Part shown: piece by piece, positions 9,041 through 18,407 of the stretch
Layout: each line of letters begins with the position of its first letter
Position numbering within the stretch: the stretch's first letter is position 1
NCBI RefSeq assembly: GCF_016583785.1
Contig: NZ_NRRU01000007.1
Span: 1-64,000, forward strand
Direction of reading: 5' to 3'
Origin: Rubrivivax gelatinosus
GTDB taxonomy: Bacteria; Pseudomonadota; Gammaproteobacteria; Burkholderiales; Burkholderiaceae_C
DNA length: 64,000 bases
Notes under the pieces: model-generated
Seen by the model: the letters and a program-made list of their open reading frames with translations, nothing else
Databases searched by the model: none
What the model was told of the DNA's origin: nothing
Position numbers and translations under genes: made by a program

Positions 9041-9210
9041 CCCTCTCCCGCCCGGCGGGAGAGGGCCGGGGTGAGGGTGGTGGCGGACGACGTCCCTCAC
9101 CCTGCGGGCCGCGCCGAGCCGGCGGCTCGGCCGCTCGGCCGGCGTCATCGGTCCACCGGACCGATGACGTCCTGACTCGCCCCCAACCCTCTCCCGCGAG
9201 CGGGAGAGGG
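9041..9210. repeat. REP-like double palindrome between binding protein and permease genes
   Basis: Two perfect palindromes bracket the element: CCCTCTCCCGCC-C-GGCGGGAGAGGG (9041-9065) and CCCTCTCCCGC-GA-GCGGGAGAGGG (9187-9210). Between them lie the inverted words GGGTGAGGG (about 9069) and CCCTCACCC (9094-9102) and GC-rich arms. A second element with the same architecture is inside the uvrA reading frame at 53138-53297. The purine-rich right edge (GGGAGAGGGAGCAGGGG) supplies the ribosome-binding sequence of the next gene. Confidence 0.85.
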
Positions 9211-9230
9211 AGAGGGAGCAGGGGCGCCCG

Positions 9231-10109
9231 GTGGTGAACCGCAGCGCCGTGTCGGCCTGGCTCCAGGCACTGCCGCTGGCGGCGGTGTTCGCCGTTTTCT
9301 TCCTGATCCCGCTGGCGCTGATCGTCACCGTCAGCTTCTGGCAGGCGACCGACTACGAGCTGATCCCGGCGTTCACGCCGCAGGCCTACATCGACCTGTT
9401 CTCGGGCTGCGGCGGCGGCCCCGACGACCTCTGCGTCACGCTGCGCACCTACGGCTCGACGCTGAAGTTCGCGCTGCTGACCTGGGCCATCACCGGCCTC
9501 GTCGGTTTCACGGTCGCCTACTTCCTCGCCTTCCACGTGCGCTCGACGCTGGTGCAGACGCTGCTGTTCATCGTCTGCACGGTGCCGTTCTGGACCAGCA
9601 ACGTGATCCGCATGATCTCGTGGATCCCGCTGCTGGGCCGCAACGGCCTGGTCAACGACGCGCTGCTCGGCCTGGGCCTCGTGAAGCAGCCGGTCGAGTG
9701 GCTGCTGTACTCCGACTTCTCGGTCGTGCTGGCCTTCGTGCACCTGTACACGATGTTCATGATCGTGCCGATCTTCAATTCGATGATGCGCATCGACCGC
9801 TCGCTGATCGAGGCCGCGCGCGACGGCGGCGCCAGCGCCTGGCAGACGGTGCGCCACGTCGTGCTGCCGCTCAGCAAGACCGGCATCCTGATCGGCTCGA
9901 TCTTCGTCGTCGCGCTGGTGATGGGCGACTTCGTCACCGTCGGCGTGATGGGCGGCCAGCAGATCGCCTCGGTCGGCAAGACCATCCAGGTGCAGGCCAG
10001 CTACCTGCAGTTCCCGGCCGCAGCCGCCAACGCCGTCGTGCTGCTGGCGGTGGTGCTGATGATGATCGTCGCGCTGATGCGCCTGGTCGACCTGAGGAAG
10101 GAGCTGTAG
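9231..10109 (+). CDS. ABC importer permease 1 (PotB type)
   Basis: 292 residues, about six membrane helices, with the cytoplasmic EAA loop EAARDGGASAWQTVRHVVLPLS that docks on the ATPase. It starts at one of two adjacent GTG codons (9231 or 9234), preceded by the purine-rich edge of the REP-like element. The stop is followed without a gap by the ATG of the second permease. Confidence 0.92.
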   Translation: MVNRSAVSAWLQALPLAAVFAVFFLIPLALIVTVSFWQATDYELIPAFTPQAYIDLFSGCGGGPDDLCVTLRTYGSTLKFALLTWAITGLVGFTVAYFLAFHVRSTLVQTLLFIVCTVPFWTSNVIRMISWIPLLGRNGLVNDALLGLGLVKQPVEWLLYSDFSVVLAFVHLYTMFMIVPIFNSMMRIDRSLIEAARDGGASAWQTVRHVVLPLSKTGILIGSIFVVALVMGDFVTVGVMGGQQIASVGKTIQVQASYLQFPAAAANAVVLLAVVLMMIVALMRLVDLRKEL

Positions 10110-10994
10110 ATGGCCGCCGAACGCCGCGCCCGGCCCGCCAGCTTCTGGTTTCTCGCGCTCTTCTTCTGCGCCTTCGTGCTGTTCCTGTACGGGCCGATGT
10201 TCGCCATCTTCGTGCTCAGCTTCCAGGGCCCCGAGGGCGGTCTGACCTTCCCGCTGCGCGGCGTGTCGCTGCACTGGTTCCGGCAGCTCTGGGAAGGCAT
10301 AGGCACGGTGGACATCGGCGCCGCGTTCCGGCGTTCGCTGGCGCTGGGCGCCGTCGTCATGGGGCTGACGGTGGCGCTGTCGCTGGCCGCAGGCCTGGCC
10401 TACCGCAAGCGCCTGCCGGGCGGCACGGCGCTTTTCTATATCGTCGTCGCCAGCCTGATCATGCCGTCCATCGTCGTCTCGCTGGGCATAGCGCTGATGT
10501 TCCGGCTGCTCGACGGTTTTTTGCGTGCTTGGCTGGAGGCGCATGCGCCGTCCGTCGCCGAGAACTACGTCAGCGCGCTCGGCCTGTTCACCTCGGGCCT
10601 GGGCGCACAACTCACCTGGACCCTGCCTTTCGGCCTGCTGATCATGTTTGCCGTCTTCAACCGCTTCAACCCCGCCTACGAGGAAGCCGCACGCGACCTC
10701 GGCGCCAGCCCTCGCCAGAGCCTGTTGCACGTCGTGCTGCCGCTGATCGGGCCCAGCCTGGTCGGCATCGGCATGTTCGGCTTCACGCTGTCCTGGGACG
10801 AGATCGCCCGTTCGTCGCAGGTGATGGGCGACCTGAACACGCTGCCGCTGGAACTGCAGGGCCTGACGACGACGGTGACGACGCCGGTGATCTACGCGCT
10901 CGGCACGGTGACGACGGTGATCTCGTTCGCCGTCGTCGGCACGACGCTGGCGGTGGTCTGGGCCTGGCGCCGACGCGCCGGGGCGCGCGCATGA
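10110..10994 (+). CDS. ABC importer permease 2 (PotC type)
   Basis: 294 residues, about six membrane helices, EAA loop EEAARDLGASPRQSLLHVVLPL near residue 190. It pairs with the preceding permease to form the channel. The ATG directly abuts the previous stop, and the stop overlaps the GntR start (ATGA), so production of importer and regulator is coupled. Confidence 0.92.
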   Translation: MAAERRARPASFWFLALFFCAFVLFLYGPMFAIFVLSFQGPEGGLTFPLRGVSLHWFRQLWEGIGTVDIGAAFRRSLALGAVVMGLTVALSLAAGLAYRKRLPGGTALFYIVVASLIMPSIVVSLGIALMFRLLDGFLRAWLEAHAPSVAENYVSALGLFTSGLGAQLTWTLPFGLLIMFAVFNRFNPAYEEAARDLGASPRQSLLHVVLPLIGPSLVGIGMFGFTLSWDEIARSSQVMGDLNTLPLELQGLTTTVTTPVIYALGTVTTVISFAVVGTTLAVVWAWRRRAGARA

Positions 10995-11677
10995 AGGCGA
11001 CGCCCGCCACCGCGACGCAGCGCGTCTACGACGCCATCCACTCCGCGATCGTCGAACACCGGCTCGCGCCCGGCACCCGGCTGCGCGAGGTCGAACTGGC
11101 CGCAGGTTTCGGCGTTTCGCGCACGGTGGTGCGCCAGGCGCTGCACCGGCTGGGGCAGGACCAGGTCGTCGAGCTCGAACACAACCGCGGCGCCCGCGTG
11201 CCGCAGCCCACGCGCGAGCAGGCGGCGCAGGTCTTCGACGCGCGCCGTGTCGTCGAGTGCGAGCTGGTGCGGCGCCTGGCCGGCCGGCTGAGCAGCGAGC
11301 AATGCGCCGAACTCGAGGCGCTGGTGCGCCAGGAGTCCGAGGCCGAGGCCCGCGGCGACGCGCCGGCGACGATCCGGCTGTCGGGCGAATTCCACCGCGC
11401 GCTCGCGCGTTTCGCCGGCAACCCGGTCTTCGTGCGCCTGCTCGACGAACTGCTGCCGACGACCTCGCTGCTGATCGCGCTCTACCAGGGCGGCCACGCC
11501 CGCACCTGCGCCGCGCACACGCACACCGGGCTGCTGGCGGCGCTGGCCGGGCGCGGCAGCGGCGCCGCCACCGAGATGCGCCGCCACCTCGGCGAGATCG
11601 AACGTTCGCTGAGCGTCGGCGAGGCGGTCGCGCCGACGCCGTTGCGCGACCTGTTCGCGCCTTACCGCGAAGGCTGA
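10991..11677 (+). CDS. GntR-family (FCD) transcriptional regulator
   Basis: 228 residues. The N-terminal winged helix (residues about 8-72) includes VYDAIHSAIVEHRLAPGTRLREVELA and GVSRTVVRQALHRL; the helical FCD ligand-binding domain follows, with the metal/ligand histidines in SGEFHRALAR and HTHTGLLAAL. Last gene of the importer operon (ATGA overlap). The inverted repeat at 6525-6538 in front of the operon is the natural candidate operator. Confidence 0.9.
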   Translation: MKATPATATQRVYDAIHSAIVEHRLAPGTRLREVELAAGFGVSRTVVRQALHRLGQDQVVELEHNRGARVPQPTREQAAQVFDARRVVECELVRRLAGRLSSEQCAELEALVRQESEAEARGDAPATIRLSGEFHRALARFAGNPVFVRLLDELLPTTSLLIALYQGGHARTCAAHTHTGLLAALAGRGSGAATEMRRHLGEIERSLSVGEAVAPTPLRDLFAPYREG

Positions 11678-11724
11678 GAGCGGCCGCGGCGCCGGCTCGC
11701 GCCGTTTTCCTAGAATCGCGTCTC

Positions 11725-12561
11725 ATGCCGCCCGTGCCAGACGCCGCGCCCGCGAGCCAGCTGTCCCTGTTCGACGCGCCGCACGCGTCGCTCGCGCCAC
11801 CCACCGTGCGCGTGGCGGCGCCGTCGCCGGGTTTCGTGCACCCGCGTGCGCAGCGCGAAATCCGCCTCGGCGAGCACCTGGTCGGCTACGAGCTGCGGCG
11901 TGCGCGCCGGCGCAGCATCGGCTTCGTCATCGGCGCCGAAGGCCTGAGCGTCAGCGCGCCGCGCTGGGTGCCGGCGGGCGACATCGACGCCGCGCTGCGC
12001 GCCAAGGCGCAGTGGATCCTGCGCAAGCTGCACGAGCAACGTGAACGCGGCCGGCGCCTGGCCGCGGCGCGCATCGACTGGCGCGACGGCGCGACCATCC
12101 CCTTTCTCGGCCGCGAGATCGTGCTGCGCCTGGACCCGCTGGCCGCCGGCGCCGTGCTCGACGCCGAAAGCGGCACGCTGCGCCTGGGGTTGCCGCAGGG
12201 CGCCGCGCCCGAGCAGTGGCGCGACGTGGTGCAGAGCTGGCTGCAGCGCCAGGCGCGCCGCATCTTCGAGGAACGTGTCGGGCGCTTCGCACCGCAGCTC
12301 GGGGTCGCGGTCAAACGCCTGTCGCTCAGTTCGGCCGCCACGCGCTGGGGCAGCGCCAGCGCCGACGGCTCGGTGCGGCTGAACTGGCGCCTGGTGCATT
12401 TCGCGCTGCCGGTCATCGACTACGTCGTCACGCACGAACTCGCCCACCTGCGCGAGATGAACCACAGCGCCGCCTTCTGGGGCGTCGTGCGTTCGGTGAT
12501 GCCCGACTACGAACAGGCGCGCGGTGCGCTGCGCCACGAGGTGCTGCCGGTTTTCGACTGA
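11725..12561 (+). CDS. YgjP-like (DUF45) zinc metallopeptidase family protein
   Basis: 278 residues. The C-terminal half has the metallopeptidase motif THELAHLREMNHS (H237, E238, H241) and the upstream TRWGSASADGSVRLNWRLVH block of the YgjP/DUF45 family; the biochemical role of the family is poorly known. The N-terminal ~50 residues are low-complexity. A -10-like TAGAAT (11711-11716) ends 8 bp before the ATG and no ribosome-binding site is seen, so the mRNA may be leaderless. From memory this gene usually follows plsC directly in Burkholderiales, which would make 5.8-11.7 kb an insertion. Confidence 0.88.
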   Translation: MPPVPDAAPASQLSLFDAPHASLAPPTVRVAAPSPGFVHPRAQREIRLGEHLVGYELRRARRRSIGFVIGAEGLSVSAPRWVPAGDIDAALRAKAQWILRKLHEQRERGRRLAAARIDWRDGATIPFLGREIVLRLDPLAAGAVLDAESGTLRLGLPQGAAPEQWRDVVQSWLQRQARRIFEERVGRFAPQLGVAVKRLSLSSAATRWGSASADGSVRLNWRLVHFALPVIDYVVTHELAHLREMNHSAAFWGVVRSVMPDYEQARGALRHEVLPVFD

Positions 12562-12866
12562 GGCCGCGGCTTGACGGCGGTCAGGCCGCAAGCCTGCAAC
12601 CTACAAAGGTATGGGGGCGGAATCCGTCCCCCAACGTATGGGCGGCGGTGCAGTCTTGCGTCACACTCTGGCACAACGCTGTCATCACCGTCGGCGCAGG
12701 GAACGGTTCAATGAAACCGGCAGGGTGGCGGCGGGCCCCTCGGGCCCGCCGCCTGCTCTATCCAGCAGCCCTGGCGCCTGCCACTCCATCCTGTCTTTGT
12801 GCCGCCCTGCGGGGCGGCCCTGTGCCGTGGCGCGTGCCGGGCGACTTACAGTTCGGCTCCCGGTTC
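12562..12866. other. Non-coding stretch upstream of liuR with strong hairpins
   Basis: No credible gene. It contains a quasi-palindrome GGGGGCGGAATCCGTCCCCC (12611-12630) flanked by two GTATGGG copies, a very stable stem at 12727-12753 (arms GGCGGCGGGCCC / GGGCCCGCCGCC, 3-base loop) and a smaller CCGCCC-TGCG-GGGCGG hairpin near 12810. No T-run follows, so none is a classical terminator. A small RNA or a long regulated leader cannot be excluded. Confidence 0.5.
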
Positions 12867-12882
12867 ACGTTGACGTCAACGT
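12867..12882. promoter_or_regulatory. LiuR operator at liuR (autoregulatory)
   Basis: Perfect palindrome ACGTTGAC/GTCAACGT, ending 9 bp before the liuR ATG. It is the same kind of site as those at liuA and liuB. Its position over the promoter or start region predicts negative autoregulation. Confidence 0.75.
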
Positions 12883-12891
12883 CACTTCGCC

Positions 12892-13317
12892 ATGGACTCG
12901 ACGCGCCCCGGCGCCGCCCGCACCTACACGATCACCGAGCTCGCGCACGAGTTCGACATCACGCCGCGCGCGATCCGCTTCTACGAAGACGTCGGCCTGC
13001 TGACGCCCGAGCGCCGCGGCCGCAACCGCGTCTACCTGGCGCGCGACCGCACCCGGCTGAAGCTGACGCTGCGTGGCAAACGCCTGGGTTTTTCGCTGCA
13101 GGAGATCAAGCAGCTCGTCGACCTCTACGACTCGCCCTCGGACACGGCGCAGCAGCTGCAGGCCTTCCTCGGCACGCTGGCCGAGCACCGGCGCCAGCTC
13201 GAGCAGCAGCGCGAAGACCTGGAGGTCACGCTGGCCGAGATCGAGCAGCACGAGCAGCGCTGCCGCGAGCTGCTGGCGGCCGCGGCGGCGCCGCGACGTC
13301 GGGTCGCCCCTCGTTGA
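12892..13317 (+). CDS. liuR: LiuR, MerR-family regulator of leucine/isovalerate catabolism
   Basis: 141 residues. MerR winged helix at residues about 10-75 (YTITELAHEFDITPRAIRFYEDVGLLTPERRG, read in parts), followed by a long coiled-coil dimerization helix (residues 85-130, rich in Glu/Gln/Arg). No metal-binding cysteine cluster, as expected for the LiuR branch, which responds to catabolic intermediates. It lies directly upstream of liuA, and palindromes of the LiuR type occur at liuR, liuA and liuB. Confidence 0.9.
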   Translation: MDSTRPGAARTYTITELAHEFDITPRAIRFYEDVGLLTPERRGRNRVYLARDRTRLKLTLRGKRLGFSLQEIKQLVDLYDSPSDTAQQLQAFLGTLAEHRRQLEQQREDLEVTLAEIEQHEQRCRELLAAAAAPRRRVAPR

Positions 13318-13340
13318 GTGCCGGGCCCGGCTCGGGTAGA

Positions 13341-13362
13341 TTGACGTTTACGTAAACGTCAA
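13341..13362. promoter_or_regulatory. LiuR operator upstream of liuA
   Basis: Perfect 22-bp palindrome, arms TTGACGTTTAC / GTAAACGTCAA, 46 bp before the liuA ATG. It matches the known LiuR consensus type (TTTACGTTTACGTAAACG-like). Confidence 0.9.
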
Positions 13363-13408
13363 CGAGCGGCGCGGCACGGACCGCGCCGCCGCCCACTGGA
13401 GACAACGC

Positions 13409-14587
13409 ATGAGCCTGCCCGGACTGGACTTCATGCTCGGCGAGGACATCGAGGCGCTGCGCGACGCCGTGCGCGCCTTCGCCCAGGCCGAGATCGCCCC
13501 GCGCGCCGCCGAGATCGACCGCAGCGACCGCTTCCCGATGGACCTGTGGCGCAAGCTGGGCGACCTGGGCGTGCTCGGCATCACCGCGCCCGAAGCCTAT
13601 GGCGGCGCCAACATGGGCTATCTGGCGCACATGGTGGCGATGGAGGAGATCTCGCGCGCCAGCGCCTCGGTGGGCCTGAGCTACGGCGCGCACAGCAACC
13701 TGTGCGTCAACCAGATCCGGCGCAACGGCAGCGAGGCGCAGAAGCAGCGCTACCTGCCGCGGCTGATCAGCGGCGAACACGTCGGCGCGCTGGCGATGAG
13801 CGAGCCCGGCGCCGGCAGCGACGTGCTGGCGATGAAGCTGCGGGCCGTCGAACGCGGCGGCGTCTATGTTCTCAACGGCAGCAAGATGTGGATCACCAAC
13901 GGCCCCGACGCCGACACGCTGGTGGTCTACGCCAAGACCGAGCCCGAGCTCGGCGGCCGCGGCGTCACCGCCTTCATCGTCGAGAAGGGCATGGAGGGTT
14001 TCTCGGTGGCGCAGAAGCTCGACAAGCTGGGCATGCGCGGCAGCCACACCGGCGAACTGGTGTTCCAGGACGTCGAGGTGCCGGCCGAGAACGTGCTTGG
14101 CGCCGTCAACGGCGGCGCCAAGGTGCTGATGAGCGGGCTGGACTACGAACGTGCGGTGCTCGCCGCCGGGCCGATCGGCATCATGCAGGCGGTGATGGAC
14201 GCCGTCGTGCCCTACGTGCACGAGCGCAAGCAGTTCGGCAAGAGCATCGGCGAGTTCCAGCTCATCCAGGCCAAGCTGGCCGACATGTACACGGTGCTGC
14301 AGGCCGGCCGCGCCTTCTGCTACACGATAGGCAAGAACCTCGACGCGCTCGGCAGCGGCCACGTGCGCCAGGTGCGCAAGGACTGCGCCAGCGTCATCCT
14401 CTGGTGCGCCGAGAAGGCCACCTGGATGGCCGGCGAAGGCATCCAGATCTTCGGCGGCAACGGCTACATCAACGACTTCCCGCTGGGCCGGCTGTGGCGC
14501 GACGCCAAGCTCTACGAGATCGGCGCCGGCACCTCGGAGATCCGGCGCATGCTGATCGGCCGCGAACTGTTCTCGCAGACGGCCTGA
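13409..14587 (+). CDS. liuA: Isovaleryl-CoA dehydrogenase
   Basis: 392 residues, FAD-dependent acyl-CoA dehydrogenase that oxidizes isovaleryl-CoA to 3-methylcrotonyl-CoA. The diagnostic feature is the catalytic Glu in [13 protein letters not shown] (E247), the position used by isovaleryl-CoA dehydrogenases, while the C-terminal site used by other acyl-CoA dehydrogenases is Gly ([17 protein letters not shown]). FAD/substrate blocks [11 protein letters not shown] and [10 protein letters not shown] are present. First gene downstream of the LiuR palindrome. Confidence 0.96.
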   Translation: MSLPGLDFMLGEDIEALRDAVRAFAQAEIAPRAAEIDRSDRFPMDLWRKLGDLGVLGITAPEAYGGANMGYLAHMVAMEEISRASASVGLSYGAHSNLCVNQIRRNGSEAQKQRYLPRLISGEHVGALAMSEPGAGSDVLAMKLRAVERGGVYVLNGSKMWITNGPDADTLVVYAKTEPELGGRGVTAFIVEKGMEGFSVAQKLDKLGMRGSHTGELVFQDVEVPAENVLGAVNGGAKVLMSGLDYERAVLAAGPIGIMQAVMDAVVPYVHERKQFGKSIGEFQLIQAKLADMYTVLQAGRAFCYTIGKNLDALGSGHVRQVRKDCASVILWCAEKATWMAGEGIQIFGGNGYINDFPLGRLWRDAKLYEIGAGTSEIRRMLIGRELFSQTA

Positions 14588-14646
14588 ACCCTGGGGGCTG
14601 GGGGCGCTGCGTACACTCGCCAGCGTCCCCCCTGCACATCGTCGCC

Positions 14647-15309
14647 ATGTCCGAAAAGCTGAACGACCTGTTCGCCAACAACCGAGCCTGGGCCGAGGAC
14701 GTCGAAGCCCGCGAGCCGGGTTTCTTCACCCGATTGCTGCACCAGCAGACGCCGCAGTACCTGTGGATAGGCTGCGCCGACAGCCGGGTGCCGGCAAACG
14801 AACTCGTCGGCCTGCTGCCGGGCGAACTGTTCGTGCATCGCAACGTCGCCAACGTCGTCATCCCGACCGACCTGAACTGCCTGTCGGTGCTGCAGTACGC
14901 GGTCGACCAGCTGCGCGTGCGCCACGTGATGGTCGTCGGCCACTCGCGCTGCGGCGGTGTGATGGCGGCGCTGGGCAATGTGCGTGTCGGCCTGGCCGAC
15001 AACTGGCTGCGCCACGTGCAGGACGTGCGCGACCGGCACCGCGAGTTTCTCGACCGCCTGCCCGCCGAGCGCCGCGTCGACGCGCTGTGCGAGTTGAACG
15101 TGCTCGAGCAGTCGCGCAACCTCTGCCGCACGACCATCGTCGAAGACGCCTGGGCGCGCGGCCAGGACGTCGCCGTGCACGGCTGGGTCTACGGCCTGCA
15201 CAACGGCCTGATCGCCGACCTGGCCATCACCGCCTCCGGGCCGGCCGACGTCGAGCCGGCCTACGAGGCCGCACTGGCCGCGCTGCACCGGCGCTTCGGG
15301 GACGGCTGA
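14647..15309 (+). CDS. can: Beta-class carbonic anhydrase
   Basis: 220 residues; interconverts CO2 and bicarbonate in the cytoplasm. Zinc ligands are visible as C43-A-D45-S-R47 and H99-S-R-C102 ([15 protein letters not shown]). It lies between liuA and aceK; its stop overlaps the aceK start by one base. Bicarbonate is the co-substrate of the methylcrotonyl-CoA carboxylase (LiuB/LiuD) in the same regulon, a plausible reason for its place here. Confidence 0.95.
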   Translation: MSEKLNDLFANNRAWAEDVEAREPGFFTRLLHQQTPQYLWIGCADSRVPANELVGLLPGELFVHRNVANVVIPTDLNCLSVLQYAVDQLRVRHVMVVGHSRCGGVMAALGNVRVGLADNWLRHVQDVRDRHREFLDRLPAERRVDALCELNVLEQSRNLCRTTIVEDAWARGQDVAVHGWVYGLHNGLIADLAITASGPADVEPAYEAALAALHRRFGDG

Positions 15310-17099
15310 TGTTCCCGCGCCACCTCGGGGACGGGCGCGCCTACGAGATCGCGCGTGCCATGCTGGACGGCTTCAACCGCCACTACCGGCTGTTCCGCGA
15401 GGCCAGCGCCGCGGCCAAGCAGCGTTTCGAGCGCGCCGACTGGCACGGCCAGCAGCGCGCGCAGCGCGAACGCATCGAGTACTACGACCTGCGTGTGATG
15501 GAGGCCGTGCAGCGCCTGCGCGGCGAGTTCCACATCGAAGACCTGTCGATGCACACCTGGCAGCAGGTCAAGCTGCACTACATCGGCCTGCTCACCGACC
15601 ACAGCCAGCCCGAGCTCGCCGAGACCTTCTTCAACTCGGTCACCGCCAAGCTTCTGCACCGCAGCTACTTCAACAACGACTTCATCTTCGTGCGCCCGGC
15701 GATCAGCACCGAGTACCTGGAAAGCGACGAACCCGGCACCAAGCCCACCTACCGCGCCTACTACCCGACGCACATGACGCTGGCCGAGACCTGGCACCGC
15801 ATCGTCGACAACTTCCAGCTCGATCTCGCCTTCGAGGACCTGGACCGCGACGTCGACCGCGTGCTGCAGGCGATGCTGTCGGAGCTGGGCGGCTTCCGGC
15901 CGCGCGCCAACTTCCAGATCCAGGTGCTGTCCAGCCTGTTCTACCGGAACAAGGGCGCCTACCTGGTCGGCCGCATCATCAACGGCTTCAACGAGACGCC
16001 GTTCGCGCTGCCCATCCTGCACGGCGAAAGCGGCGCCCTGGTCATCGACGCCGCGCTCTTCGGCGAGGACGACCTGCTGATGCTGTTCAGCTTCGCGCGC
16101 GCTTACTTCATGGTCGACATGGAGGTGCCGTCGGCCTACGTGCAGTTCCTGCGTTCGATGATGCCGCACAAGGACCGCTCCGAGCTCTACAGCGCGCTGG
16201 GCCTGCAGAAGCAGGGCAAGAACATGTTCTACCGGGACTTCCTGGCCCACCTGCGCTACAGCAGCGACAAGTTCCGCATCGCCCCGGGCATCAAGGGCAT
16301 GGTGATGCTGGTCTTCGACCTGCCCTCGTTCCCGTACGTCTTCAAGGTCATCAAGGACTACTACCCGCCGCAGAAGGAGACGACGCGCGAGCAGATCAAG
16401 TCCAAGTACCTGCTGGTCAAGCAGCACGACCGCGTCGGCCGCATGGCCGACACGCTGGAGTACAGCAGCGTCGCCTTCCCGCGCCACCGCTTCGAGGAAG
16501 AACTGGTGGCCGAACTGAAGCGTTTCTGCGGCAGCCTGCTCGAGGAGGAGGGCGACATGCTGGTCATCCGCCACCTCTACATCGAGCGCCGCATGATCCC
16601 GCTGAACATCTACCTGCAGGAAGCGCCGCCGGACCAGGTGGCGCATGCAGTCGTCGAGTACGGCAACGCGATCAAGGACCTGGTGGCCGCCAACATCTTC
16701 CCCGGCGACATGCTGTGGAAGAACTTCGGCGTCACGCGCCACGGCAAGGTGGTCTTCTACGACTACGACGAGATCGAGTACGTCACCGACTGCAATTTCC
16801 GCCGCGTGCCGGCGCCGCGCAACGAAGAAGACGAGATGTCGGGCGAGATCTGGTATTCGGTCGGTCCGAAGGACGTGTTCCCCGAGACCTTCGGCCCCTT
16901 CCTGCTCGGCAACCCGGCGGTGCGCGAGGTGTTCATGGCCCACCACGCCGACCTGCTGGATGCGGCCTTCTGGCAGACGCACAAGCAGCGCATCGCCGCC
17001 GGCCACGTGCACGACGTCTTTCCCTACGAGCCGTCCAAACGGTTTTCGAGCGGTCGCCCGAACGACTCACGACCCCTACAGGAGACACGCCATGCCTGA
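15309..17099 (+). CDS. aceK: Isocitrate dehydrogenase kinase/phosphatase
   Basis: 596 residues (E. coli 578). It phosphorylates isocitrate dehydrogenase to divert isocitrate into the glyoxylate shunt, and reverses this. Conserved blocks include the ATP-binding loop [50 protein letters not shown] and [15 protein letters not shown]. It overlaps the carbonic anhydrase stop (TGATG) and the thiolase start by 8 bp. Inclusion in a LiuR-headed operon ties shunt control to leucine-derived acetyl-CoA. Confidence 0.96.
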   Translation: MFPRHLGDGRAYEIARAMLDGFNRHYRLFREASAAAKQRFERADWHGQQRAQRERIEYYDLRVMEAVQRLRGEFHIEDLSMHTWQQVKLHYIGLLTDHSQPELAETFFNSVTAKLLHRSYFNNDFIFVRPAISTEYLESDEPGTKPTYRAYYPTHMTLAETWHRIVDNFQLDLAFEDLDRDVDRVLQAMLSELGGFRPRANFQIQVLSSLFYRNKGAYLVGRIINGFNETPFALPILHGESGALVIDAALFGEDDLLMLFSFARAYFMVDMEVPSAYVQFLRSMMPHKDRSELYSALGLQKQGKNMFYRDFLAHLRYSSDKFRIAPGIKGMVMLVFDLPSFPYVFKVIKDYYPPQKETTREQIKSKYLLVKQHDRVGRMADTLEYSSVAFPRHRFEEELVAELKRFCGSLLEEEGDMLVIRHLYIERRMIPLNIYLQEAPPDQVAHAVVEYGNAIKDLVAANIFPGDMLWKNFGVTRHGKVVFYDYDEIEYVTDCNFRRVPAPRNEEDEMSGEIWYSVGPKDVFPETFGPFLLGNPAVREVFMAHHADLLDAAFWQTHKQRIAAGHVHDVFPYEPSKRFSSGRPNDSRPLQETRHA

Positions 17100-18270
17100 G
17101 TCCATCGTCATCGCCTCGGCCGCGCGCACGCCGATCGGCGGCCTGCTCGGCGACTTCGCCGCGCTGCAGGCCTGGGAGCTGGGCGCCGTCGCGGTGAAGG
17201 CCGCGGTCGAACGCGCCGGCGTGCCCGGCGACGCCGTCGACGAGGTGCTGCTCGGCAACTGCCTGATGGCCGGCCAGGGCCAGGCGCCGGCGCGCCAGGC
17301 GCTGCGCCGCGCCGGGCTGCCCGATTCGGCCGGTGCCGTGACGCTCAGCAAGATGTGCGGCTCGGGCATGCGCGCGATGATGTTCGCGCACGACATGCTC
17401 GCCGCCGGTAGCGCCGAGCTGCTGGTCGCCGGCGGCATGGAGAGCATGACGAACGCGCCGCACCTGGTGTTCGCGCGCAAGGGCATCAAGTACGGCGCCT
17501 CGGCGCTGTATGACCACATGGCGCTGGACGGCCTGGAAGACGCCTACGAACGCGGCAAGGCGATGGGCGTGTTCGCCGAACAATGCGTCGCGAAGTACGG
17601 CTTCACGCGCGAAGCCCAGGACGCGTTCGCGATCGCCTCGACCGCACGCTCGAAGCAGGCCAACGAGGACGGCAGCTTCGACTGGGAGATCGCCCCGGTG
17701 ACGCTGGCCGGCAAGGGCGGCGAGACCGTCGTGCGCCGCGACGAGCAGCCGTTCAAGGCCCGGCCGGACAAGATCCCGGGGCTCAAGCCCGCGTTCAGGA
17801 AGGACGGCACGATCACCGCTGCCAGCGCCTCCAGCATCTCCGACGGCGCCGCGGCGCTGGTGCTGATGCGCGAGTCCAGCGCCGCCGCACGCGGCGTCAA
17901 GCCGCTGGCGCGCATCGTCGCGCACGCGGTGCACGCGCAGGCGCCCGAGTGGTTCACGACCGCGCCGGTGGGCGCCATCTCCAAGGTGCTGGCCAAGGCC
18001 GGCTGGAAGCCCGCCGACGTCGACCTGTGGGAGGTCAACGAGGCCTTCGCCGCGGTGACGATGGCGGCGATGCACGAGTTCTCGCTGCCGCACGAGAAGG
18101 TCAACGTGCACGGCGGCGCCTGCGCGCTCGGCCACCCGATCGGTGCCTCGGGCGCGCGCATCGTCGTCACGCTGCTGGGTGCGCTGCGCCGGCAGGGCAA
18201 GCGGCGCGGCGTCGCCGCCTTGTGCATCGGCGGCGGCGAAGCCACGGCGCTGGCGCTCGAAATGCTCTGA
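17092..18270 (+). CDS. Acetyl-CoA C-acetyltransferase (thiolase)
   Basis: 392 residues. Acyl-accepting Cys in [10 protein letters not shown] (C89), His in [13 protein letters not shown] and a second Cys in [11 protein letters not shown]: complete thiolase active site. In this setting it cleaves acetoacetyl-CoA, the end product of leucine degradation; it could also serve polyhydroxybutyrate metabolism. GGAG ribosome-binding site lies inside the aceK 3' end; 8-bp overlap with aceK. Confidence 0.93.
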   Translation: MPESIVIASAARTPIGGLLGDFAALQAWELGAVAVKAAVERAGVPGDAVDEVLLGNCLMAGQGQAPARQALRRAGLPDSAGAVTLSKMCGSGMRAMMFAHDMLAAGSAELLVAGGMESMTNAPHLVFARKGIKYGASALYDHMALDGLEDAYERGKAMGVFAEQCVAKYGFTREAQDAFAIASTARSKQANEDGSFDWEIAPVTLAGKGGETVVRRDEQPFKARPDKIPGLKPAFRKDGTITAASASSISDGAAALVLMRESSAAARGVKPLARIVAHAVHAQAPEWFTTAPVGAISKVLAKAGWKPADVDLWEVNEAFAAVTMAAMHEFSLPHEKVNVHGGACALGHPIGASGARIVVTLLGALRRQGKRRGVAALCIGGGEATALALEML

Positions 18271-18407
18271 GCGAGGGCGTCGCCGTTTCGTGATGCGGTT
18301 TGTGATGCCGTGTTACGCAAACGGTCTTGGGCTGGCGGGGCCTGGGCTGGCAGACTGGTGGCAACCCGGAGCCCAGGCTTCGACCCCCAGACCAGGAGTC
18401 CGAGACG

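Noticed and set aside
8934..11804. Long minus-strand open frames (956 and other codons) over the importer permeases
   Set aside because: Antisense artefacts; the plus-strand frames encode recognisable permeases with EAA loops and a GntR protein.
12669..12685. TGGCACAACGCTGTC as a sigma54 promoter upstream of liuR
   Set aside because: The -24 half fits but the -12 half lacks the invariant GC (TGTC instead of TTGC).
18300..18330. GTTTG...CAAAC near GTGTTACGCAAACGG as a fourth LiuR site before the MaoC gene
   Set aside because: It lacks the ACGT-centred symmetry of the three good sites.
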